Shown here: positions 1-4,077 of the stretch, piece after piece
How the letters are laid out: every line of letters starts with the position of its first letter
Position numbering within the stretch: the first letter of the stretch is position 1
Source: an uncultured Bacilli bacterium
GTDB taxonomy: Bacteria; Bacillota_I; Bacilli_A; RF39; UBA660
Length of the DNA stretch: 5,463 nt
Direction of reading: 5' to 3'
Assembly: GCA_944363685.1 (NCBI GenBank)
Contig: CALVUV010000088.1
Span: 1-5,463 of the forward strand
The notes under the pieces: generated by a model
What the model saw: the letters and a program-made list of their open reading frames with translations, nothing else
Told to the model about the DNA's origin: nothing
Database searches by the model: none
Position numbers and translations under genes: made by a program

Positions 1-22
1 CGTGCAAGATCTCGAAGCTCGC

Positions 23-58
23 AAACCCTTTATTTATAAGGATTCCGCAAAGGGGTTT
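23..58. repeat. Imperfect inverted repeat in the GC-richer left edge
   Basis: AAACCCTTT (23-31) can pair with AAAGGGGTTT (49-58), leaving one bulged G and a 17-base loop, so this stretch could form a hairpin of about 9 bp. It lies in the first 90 bases, where 40 of 90 bases are G or C, against roughly a quarter in the following genes. Neither side of the hairpin has a clean T run, so a terminator is not clearly supported. It could be part of a recombination site or of a gene end lying off the window; the sequence does not decide. Confidence 0.4.
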
Positions 59-80
59 ACAAAATCGGTATCAAGCACCC

Positions 81-99
81 GATACGACTAGAAGAAAAA
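81..99 (-). repeat. Direct repeat copy A, 3' of the YhcG remnant
   Basis: The plus strand reads GATACGACTAGAAGAAAAA, identical to 968-986. On the minus strand, the coding direction of the local genes, the copy begins about 40 bases after the YhcG remnant's stop. Weaker similarity continues to about 125: both copies are preceded on the minus strand by ATGAAT, a short AT-rich stretch with ATGAT, and an A run. Together with copy B it brackets the YhcG remnant in direct orientation. This could be a recombination scar, cassette boundary or dispersed intergenic repeat. It is not a terminator of ordinary strength, having only a short A/T palindrome. Confidence 0.7.
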
Positions 100-139
100 T
101 CTTTTTGATTATCATTTTTATTCATAACTTTCACATCCT

Positions 140-851
140 CTATTCTGCATTTTCTTGTGCTAACTCATATAATTCTTTTTCATCTTTAATAATTCTTATT
201 AATTCTTCTTTAGTTGGTAAGTAAGTTAAATATTTAGAAGCATATACATTTTTTACATTATCACCTAAAGTCATTTCTACAACTGCATCATCTTTATCTG
301 CACACAATAAAATTCCAATAGGATCATTTTCTCCTTCAATCATTTGTGTCTTTTTATAATAATTAACATACATCTGCATTTGTCCGATATCCTGATGTGT
401 TAATTTGCCTACTAAGTTCTCTATAGCCCCAATTAGATTTAATAGCTTCCCTTTCATAAAATTCTCTTTCTTCTTTCCTATCCACTTTAATTAATTCTTG
501 AAAATGAGACCAACTTAATTCAATCGGCACTGCCGACCAAATTGGATATAGTTGATAAAACTTTCTCATTCTCCTAAGACTAACTGGAGAAAATCCGCTT
601 CCAAATTCATTTGTTAATCGAGCAGACAATGCATCTACAATTTTCTTACCATAACTAGCTTTTGTACTATTTTCAGATAGCTCGTATGTAACTTTCCCAA
701 CATACCAATAAACTTCTATCATTGTTGTATCAATATGCTTTAACATTTTTGTACGAGCAGTTATTATTTTTTCTTTAATATCTTTATAAATACTTTCAAT
801 ATCTATTAATTCATAATCATTATTTTTCTTAATAAGAGTGGTTTCTTTCAT
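140..851 (-). pseudogene. YhcG/DUF1016 family PDDEXK nuclease, internally deleted and frameshifted
   Basis: Two overlapping minus-strand frames encode the two ends of one family. The first (ATG at 849-851, 162 residues, stop at 363) holds the DUF1016 N-terminal domain: YWYVGK near 48-53, FGSGFSPVSLRRMRKFY near 83-99, ELSWSHFQEL at 111-120, and REFYEREAIKSNWGYRELSRQI at about 129-150. The second (457 down to 140) carries the C-terminal end: GKLTHQDIGQMQMYVNYY, IGILLCADKD, then ASKYLTYLP. In intact family members these ends are separated by about 100 residues that include the DLVFYN...LIDLK catalytic core, which is missing here. The frames meet at 399-409, where RQIN and GKLT are read from the same bases. 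AGAAAGGA about 13 bases before the ATG is a usable but distant ribosome binding site. Relatives often sit near type I restriction loci. The gene is almost certainly inactive as a nuclease; the N-terminal fragment could still be made. Confidence 0.88.
399..409 (-). other. Deletion junction in the YhcG remnant
   Basis: The minus strand reads GGCAAATTAAC here. In the upstream frame these bases lie in the codons for R148-Q149-I150-N151, the end of the DUF1016 domain. One frame over they are G17-K18-L19-T20 of the downstream fragment, the residues just after the expected catalytic LIDLK segment. Both parental segments could therefore have carried the same 11 bases, which fits deletion between short direct repeats. 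The parental sequence is not in the window, so the exact homology length is inferred. Confidence 0.65.
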
Positions 852-967
852 ATTATAATATAATCCTTTCTATAAAAACAATTAAAATGTGTAAAAACTG
901 AATTTTATTATTTCTTTATTTTATAATGGGTTAGAGATGATTTAACATAAATGTGGCTCGCCCACCA

Positions 968-986
968 GATACGACTAGAAGAAAAA
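968..986 (-). repeat. Direct repeat copy B, 3' of the truncated RhuM gene
   Basis: This copy is identical over 19 bases to 81-99 and in the same orientation, 887 bases away. On the minus strand it begins 73 bases after the truncated RhuM stop, upstream of the YhcG remnant. The adjoining bases 954-967 (tggctcgcccacca) are also GC-rich for this region. On the plus strand both copies read through a frame ending Thr-Arg-Tyr-Asp-stop, but here that frame is closed by TAA at 943-945, so a real gene is unlikely. The stretch 852-1059 otherwise holds only the YhcG ribosome binding site. Confidence 0.7.
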
Positions 987-1059
987 CCTTTTTTCATCAT
1001 CTATATTCATTTTAATCATTCTTTCATTACTGTTTTTTTCTATTTCTTTAATATTATAT

Positions 1060-1290
1060 TTACTTATTATTTTCTCTTATAACATTTCTATTACATTCTT
1101 TTTGAACTTGCAAGAAATTCTTGCAAGTTGAATTTTTGTCTAATTCTTTATCTTGATAAATATTATTAATATGTTGTACTATATTTTGCCTAGTAGTTTT
1201 ATAAACATCTGCAATCTGATACTTTGTTAACCAAATATCTTCACCAATAAATTTAACACTTACTTTAGTCATTACTATCACAACTTTCAT
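1060..1290 (-). pseudogene. RhuM family protein, N-terminal fragment (truncated)
   Basis: The 76-residue product matches the start of the virulence-associated RhuM family: VSVKFIGEDIWLTKYQIADVY (about 10-30), a helix-turn-helix-like stretch TTRQNIVQHINNIY (32-45), then KELDKNSTCKNFLQVQKE and NRNVIREN. Full-length members go on with a YNLDMII.VGYRV-type segment and a long C-terminal domain; here the frame stops after NNK, so most of the protein is missing. A neighbouring frame stays open for about 30 more codons after the break, but I cannot match it to RhuM. The usual EGNR is ECNR. Neither the ATG at 1288-1290 nor the one at 1270-1272 has a good Shine-Dalgarno, so the start is uncertain. The promoter at 1321-1349 is strong. 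The family's biochemical role is poorly known; it often sits in restriction or defence islands. A small DNA-binding remnant could still be expressed. Confidence 0.82.
1105..1129. repeat. Perfect 25-base palindrome inside the RhuM fragment
   Basis: AACTTGCAAGAA (1105-1116) and TTCTTGCAAGTT (1118-1129) are exact reverse complements around a single A at 1117. Read on the minus strand, the bases encode the conserved STCKNFLQV stretch, so the symmetry may partly follow from protein constraint. A 12-bp arm with a one-base centre would extrude as a tight cruciform. It lies about 45 bases before the premature stop. Confidence 0.85.
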
Positions 1291-1320
1291 TCTTTATAAA
1301 TAATCTCTAAATATAAATTT

Positions 1321-1349
1321 ATCTTATCATTAGAATAATTGTTCGTCAA
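1321..1349 (-). promoter_or_regulatory. Strong sigma-A type promoter of the RhuM fragment
   Basis: On the minus strand, -35 TTGACG (1344-1349) and -10 TAAGAT (1321-1326) are separated by exactly 17 bases. A TG one base before the -10 makes it an extended -10 site. The predicted transcript starts near 1314, about 24 bases before the first ATG. It may also serve the YhcG remnant, as no convincing terminator lies between the two. Confidence 0.75.
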
Positions 1350-1370
1350 CACTTTTTGAGATATTTTTGA

Positions 1371-1384
1371 TACGAATTTTCGTA
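1371..1384. promoter_or_regulatory. Palindromic candidate operator between divergent genes
   Basis: TACGAA-TT-TTCGTA is a perfect 14-base palindrome just upstream of the RhuM -35 box and before the candidate promoter of the divergent plus-strand gene. Its place and symmetry suit a dimeric repressor or activator. It does not match the Gram-positive LexA consensus (GAAC-N4-GTTC). No regulator can be named, and such symmetry can arise by chance in AT-rich DNA. Confidence 0.35.
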
Positions 1385-1401
1385 AATAAAAACAAGCTAC
1401 T

Positions 1402-1430
1402 TTCATACTTCATATAATTTAATCTATAAT
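1402..1430 (+). promoter_or_regulatory. Candidate promoter of the 305-residue protein gene
   Basis: TTCATA (1402-1407, 4 of 6 consensus bases) and a perfect TATAAT (1425-1430) are spaced by 17 bases. A second TATAAT at 1478-1483 lies nearer the start codon but lacks a recognisable -35 and would leave a leader of only about 10 bases. In DNA this AT-rich, TATAAT alone is weak evidence. Confidence 0.4.
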
Positions 1431-1500
1431 CTTAAAACATAAAATTTACAAAAATAATTATATATGTTATTATGAGTTATAATAACAAAGAGGTGGATAT

Positions 1501-2418
1501 ATGTTTAAACAATTATTAACTCAAGTGCAAAATAAGTATAAAGAAAAAGTAGAAGAAAATGAAAAGTATAACGAATTATTAAATAAAGTGAGCACTCTTC
1601 CTAAATTTTATAATTATTCTAATACGGAAAATAATAAACCAACTATAAGTTATAAATTACTTATGAATATATGTCCTGATTTAAATGAAAATGATGCAAT
1701 TATTTTAAGAAAAGTTATTCCCATAGATGAACTTATATTATCTTGTGTTTATGCAAATGAGTGTAAAACTAACGTTAAATTTTACTTTGTAGCAACTACT
1801 AAATATCTATGGCTTGTTAATACAGAAGGCTATCTTAAATATAACTATCAAGACCTAACTATAGAAGTTATAAAAAATGGTATGTTAAGTAAAACTATTT
1901 TACTTAGTAATATGTTATTTAATATTAATGGAACTAATGAAACACTTTTAATATTTGTAAAGATATTGCAAGATTCTAACTATAGAGAAAATGAAATTAA
2001 TAAAAAGTTAGAGATTCTATGTAATACTATACCCCGTATTTTTTATCTAAATGACCTAGAATCTGGTATTAGTATTGGTATAAACAATGAGATTGTTTTT
2101 CATACAAAAACATTTCATTATAAATATGACATTAAGGATATTAAAAACTATGAATTATTACTAGATAATACTGTTATAGAAGAAAAGAAAAGTAATCATA
2201 GAAATCGAATTACTGCAAATAAAAATAGTTGTTATGAAATGATTATACGTATTACTACTGATAATAATACATTTCTTATTCCTATTTTAGAAAAGAATGC
2301 TTTTACTACTCTATATTCATCTACTAGTAAAGAGTTTATAGAAAATAGAGAATTTGCATCTAAACTAATTAATCTGTTAGATGATTTAGATAATAAATTA
2401 CTAAATGGAGAGTTATAA
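1501..2418 (+). CDS. Hypothetical protein with probable PH-like domain
   Basis: The function of this 305-residue protein is not recognised. The start is secure: AAAGAGGTGG ends four bases before the ATG. Residues 1-31 are charged and probably helical or coiled-coil. Residues about 75-158 (ELILSCVYANE, then KFYFVATTKYLWLV, ending with a helix ETLLIFVKIL) resemble the seven-strand-plus-helix pattern of bacterial PH-like domains of the YokE type. Residues about 187-300 form a second beta-rich part: SGISIGINNEIVF, YKYDIKDIKNYELLLD, MIIRITTDNNTFLIPIL, then a closing helix. This pattern resembles cytoplasmic hypothetical proteins of Bacillota with a central 'strand-D-I-..-YELLED' motif. There is no signal peptide or membrane segment. 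The gene stands alone, divergent from the RhuM remnant and convergent with the acetyltransferase gene, and ends at the stem at 2474-2515. The domain calls are judged from pattern only. Confidence 0.75.
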   Translation: MFKQLLTQVQNKYKEKVEENEKYNELLNKVSTLPKFYNYSNTENNKPTISYKLLMNICPDLNENDAIILRKVIPIDELILSCVYANECKTNVKFYFVATTKYLWLVNTEGYLKYNYQDLTIEVIKNGMLSKTILLSNMLFNINGTNETLLIFVKILQDSNYRENEINKKLEILCNTIPRIFYLNDLESGISIGINNEIVFHTKTFHYKYDIKDIKNYELLLDNTVIEEKKSNHRNRITANKNSCYEMIIRITTDNNTFLIPILEKNAFTTLYSSTSKEFIENREFASKLINLLDDLDNKLLNGEL

Positions 2419-2473
2419 CTTTTCTATTAATTAGTCTTCTTTAATAAATCCTAATTATCTCCCATAACTAAAT

Positions 2474-2515
2474 AAAAACTAGATATTTTAATACTTCATA
2501 TAATATCTAGTTTTT
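2474..2515. terminator. Bidirectional rho-independent terminator
   Basis: AAAAACTAGATATT (2474-2487) and AATATCTAGTTTTT (2502-2515) form a perfect 14-bp stem with a 14-base loop. Read from either side, the stem ends in a T run, so it can stop the plus-strand gene ending at 2418 and the minus-strand acetyltransferase gene. The acetyltransferase stop (2488-2490) lies in the loop, and its last codons form one arm. Confidence 0.85.
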
Positions 2516-2913
2516 GTTTCATTAATAATTTTAAAGCCTAATTTCTTATATAAAGATAAGGCTTTTGTATTTAATTTATATACCCATAAATAGACTATAT
2601 TATAATTACTTAGTATTTCTTTTATTATAGAAGTGCCTATTCCTTTATTTCTATATTTTTCTTCTAAGTATATCTTATCTAATAGAACTCCATCATCTTT
2701 ATTTGTAATTAATAAACATCCTACTTTTTTATCATCTATACATATAACTTTATAATTATTTAATTCTTTAGGAACATTACTTTTAACATAATCATTTATT
2801 TGGTTAATTTCTTCTAATGATAAGTTTTCTACATAATCAAAAATACTTTCTAACTTATATTCTATTAACTTTAATATATCTCTTTTAGTAGCATTAACTA
2901 ACCTATAATTCAT
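2488..2913 (-). CDS. GNAT family N-acetyltransferase
   Basis: This 141-residue protein has the size and layout of a single-domain GNAT enzyme, which transfers an acetyl group from acetyl-CoA to an amine. The acetyl-CoA binding motif A is at about 78-101: LDKIYLEEKYRNKGIGTSII, with the pyrophosphate-binding R88-N-K-G91-I-G93 loop. Motif B follows at about 108-127: YLWVYKLNTKALSLYKKLGF, with the usual asparagine, tyrosine and GF. The N-terminal half, expected to shape the acceptor site, is diverged, so the substrate cannot be given. Its ATG lies two bases after the lepB stop and GGAAG within the lepB tail can serve as a ribosome binding site, so it is probably co-transcribed and perhaps translationally coupled with lepB. 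It ends in the terminator at 2474-2515. A ribosomal-protein acetyltransferase role is possible but there is no specific evidence. Confidence 0.9.
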   Translation of the reverse strand: MNYRLVNATKRDILKLIEYKLESIFDYVENLSLEEINQINDYVKSNVPKELNNYKVICIDDKKVGCLLITNKDDGVLLDKIYLEEKYRNKGIGTSIIKEILSNYNIVYLWVYKLNTKALSLYKKLGFKIINETKTRYYMKY

Positions 2914-2915
2914 AA

Positions 2916-3422
2916 TTAATTAACACTTCCAAACCTATTAAACGGCAAAATAATTAAACTAGTTCTACCAAGTAATTGATCTTCTCTAATAAACCCTAAT
3001 TCTCTACTATCAAGAGAATTCTCTCTATTATCTCCTAATACTAAATATGTATTTAAAGGAATAGTATCACTACCTAATTCTTCTATATTAAAATTAGCAG
3101 TAACACCATGTTTAAAGTTTTCTTTTACCTTTTTTCCATCTACATATAAAGTATTATTTTTATACTCTATATGTTCTCCAGGCAATCCTATAACTCTTTT
3201 AATTAAATATTCATCAGGCATATTAACTACAACTATATCAAATCTTTCTGGTTCATTAAAATAATAAGCAGTCTTATTTAAAATCATAATATCTCCTTCT
3301 TCTAAAGTAGGATACATAGACTCTCCATTTACTTTAATAGGAGTAACTATAAAAGCTTTTATAAATAAAACAACTAAAATAATAATAATATATGGTAATA
3401 ATACTTTTACTTTATCTTTCAT
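2916..3422 (-). CDS. lepB: Signal peptidase I
   Basis: This membrane-bound serine protease (168 residues) cleaves signal peptides from exported proteins on the outer face of the membrane. One N-terminal membrane segment (about 9-29, LPYIIIILVVLFIKAFIV) anchors it. The catalytic serine is S35 in NGESMYPTLEEGD and the lysine general base is K75 in YLIKRVIGLPGE. GDNRENSLDSRELG at 130-143 is the conserved region next to the active site. The length is typical of the single-anchor Bacillota enzymes (SipS type). The start is supported by AGAAAGGA (3429-3436) six bases before the ATG, and a TATAAT lies at 3447-3452. It follows rplS in the same direction, as in many Bacillota, and leads directly into the acetyltransferase gene. 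No catalytic residue is missing. Confidence 0.97.
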   Translation of the reverse strand: MKDKVKVLLPYIIIILVVLFIKAFIVTPIKVNGESMYPTLEEGDIMILNKTAYYFNEPERFDIVVVNMPDEYLIKRVIGLPGEHIEYKNNTLYVDGKKVKENFKHGVTANFNIEELGSDTIPLNTYLVLGDNRENSLDSRELGFIREDQLLGRTSLIILPFNRFGSVN

Positions 3423-3446
3423 ATTAAATCCTTTCTAACATATTAT

Positions 3447-3452
3447 ATTATA
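3447..3452 (-). promoter_or_regulatory. Possible -10 box of the lepB promoter
   Basis: The minus strand reads TATAAT here, 24 bases before the lepB ATG and just past the rplS terminator, where a new promoter would be useful. The expected -35 position holds only a T-rich TTTTCT, so support is weak. Readthrough from rplS is the alternative. Confidence 0.35.
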
Positions 3453-3476
3453 CATCTAAATTAATATTAAGAAAAG

Positions 3477-3503
3477 AAAAAAAGGACTATTGTTGTCCTC
3501 TTT
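3477..3503 (-). terminator. Rho-independent terminator overlapping the rplS stop
   Basis: On the minus strand AAAGAGGAC (3503-3495) pairs with GTCCTTTTT (3487-3479) across a 7-base loop, giving 9 pairs including one G-U, followed by a run of seven T. The TAG stop (3487-3489) sits at the loop-stem edge, so ribosomes finishing rplS would cover the hairpin. Partial readthrough into lepB is plausible. Confidence 0.7.
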
Positions 3504-3834
3504 CTTTAATACGATATTGTGAAACTCTTCCTCTTAAGAAGTTTAATTTAGCACGTCTAACTTTACCATGTCTTAAAACAGTAATTTTAGCAATCTTAGG
3601 TGAATGAATTGGGAATGTTCTTTCAACACCAATACCACTACTCATTTTACGAACAGTAAATGTTTCACTAACACTACCACCACGACGAGCGATTACAACT
3701 CCTTCAAAAGCTTGGATTCTTTCACGTTTACCTTCAATAATTTTAACGTCAACACGAACAGTATCTCCAACTCTAAATTCAGGAATGTTCTTATTAATTT
3801 GTTTTTCATTAATCTTGTCAATTATATTACTCAT
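3487..3834 (-). CDS. rplS: 50S ribosomal protein L19
   Basis: L19 is a protein of the large ribosomal subunit, located at the interface with the small subunit. The 115-residue product spans the whole family: PEFRVGDTVRVDVKIIEG, AFEGVVIARRGG, then the family signature FTVRKMSSGIGVERTFPIHSP, and the basic C-terminus RHGKVRRAKLNFLRGR. The ATG at 3832-3834 is chosen over an in-frame ATG 11 codons upstream because AAAGGAGG (3841-3848) lies six bases before it and the resulting length matches the family. The gene uses more GC-rich codons than its neighbours, as expected for high expression. In many Bacillota rplS follows rpsP, rimM and trmD; here it has its own promoter, and a divergent transposase lies upstream instead. 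lepB lies downstream. Confidence 0.98.
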   Translation of the reverse strand: MSNIIDKINEKQINKNIPEFRVGDTVRVDVKIIEGKRERIQAFEGVVIARRGGSVSETFTVRKMSSGIGVERTFPIHSPKIAKITVLRHGKVRRAKLNFLRGRVSQYRIKERGQQ

Positions 3835-3897
3835 AAAGTACCTCCTTTGCTTATAACCAATGCTCATAACAAAATGTCAGCGGAACATTTTTTGACG
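3835..3897 (-). promoter_or_regulatory. rplS 5' leader, candidate L19 autoregulatory RNA
   Basis: The leader between the predicted transcription start and the rplS ATG is about 63 bases and can form two hairpins. One pairs AAAATGT (minus strand, 3891-3885) with ACATTTT (3877-3871) around a 7-base loop. The other pairs TTATGA with TTATAA (3869-3864 and 3856-3851) around a 7-base loop, ending just before the AAAGGAGG ribosome binding site. An L19 leader RNA family is known upstream of rplS in low-GC Gram-positives (Rfam L19_leader), where it is thought to mediate feedback control. Position and size fit, but I could not align it to the family model. Confidence 0.5.
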
Positions 3898-3903
3898 TCT
3901 CTA

Positions 3904-3932
3904 ATTATAACATAAGTTATTATGGTTGTAAA
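3904..3932 (-). promoter_or_regulatory. rplS promoter, sigma-A type with extended -10
   Basis: On the minus strand, -35 TTTACA (3927-3932) and -10 TATAAT (3904-3909) are spaced by exactly 17 bases, with TGT just before the -10. This is a strong housekeeping promoter and fits heavy transcription of a ribosomal protein gene. Transcription should start near 3897. Confidence 0.8.
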
Positions 3933-3963
3933 TATTTTTTTATAATTTGTTAATTAAAATATT

Positions 3964-4005
3964 GATATCCGAAAGCTATATAAATTTAAATTTGGATATC
4001 CGAAA
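3964..4005. repeat. Paired GATATCCGAAA motifs upstream of the transposase
   Basis: GATATCCGAAA occurs at 3964-3974 and 3995-4005, exactly 31 bases (about three helical turns) apart. Because GATATC is self-complementary, GATATCC (3964-3970) and GGATATC (3994-4000) also form an inverted repeat around a 23-base AT-rich spacer holding the palindrome AAATTTAAATTT (3982-3993). The block lies between the rplS promoter and the transposase gene. It could be a transposase binding site or left end of the insertion sequence, or an operator. No matching copy occurs after the transposase gene within the 54 bases available. Confidence 0.6.
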
Positions 4006-4077
4006 TAAATAATGCCCATATACATTGACCTATAGTACAATATTTTTGTTCAGAAAATTATGTATGGAGGTATATAT

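Noticed and set aside
1..60. tRNA or other structured RNA gene in the GC-rich left edge
   Set aside because: No cloverleaf, T-loop consensus or acceptor stem could be traced; only one imperfect hairpin is visible.
81..986. The two 19-base repeats as a CRISPR array or integron attC sites
   Set aside because: There are only two copies, 887 bases apart with genes between them. There is no CRISPR-length spacer, and no attC-type imperfect palindrome could be traced around them.
1371..1384. LexA (SOS) box
   Set aside because: The palindrome reads GAA-TTTT-CGT on one strand and lacks the GAAC-N4-GTTC core of Gram-positive SOS boxes.
3835..3867. Upstream start giving L19 eleven extra residues
   Set aside because: The extra codons run through the AAAGGAGG ribosome binding site and would make L19 longer than its family. 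The start at 3834 has ideal spacing.
3604..3915. 103-residue plus-strand reading frame rich in Thr, Asn and Phe
   Set aside because: It lies antisense to rplS and its leader, has a low-complexity composition produced by reading the opposite strand, and lacks a ribosome binding site.
4025..4041. TTGACC and TACAAT as a promoter for the transposase
   Set aside because: The two boxes are only 5 bases apart, far from the needed 16-18, and neither has a good partner at the right distance.
4060..4077. Earlier ATG for the transposase
   Set aside because: The GGAGG at 4066-4070 lies inside those codons and points to the ATG at 4078.
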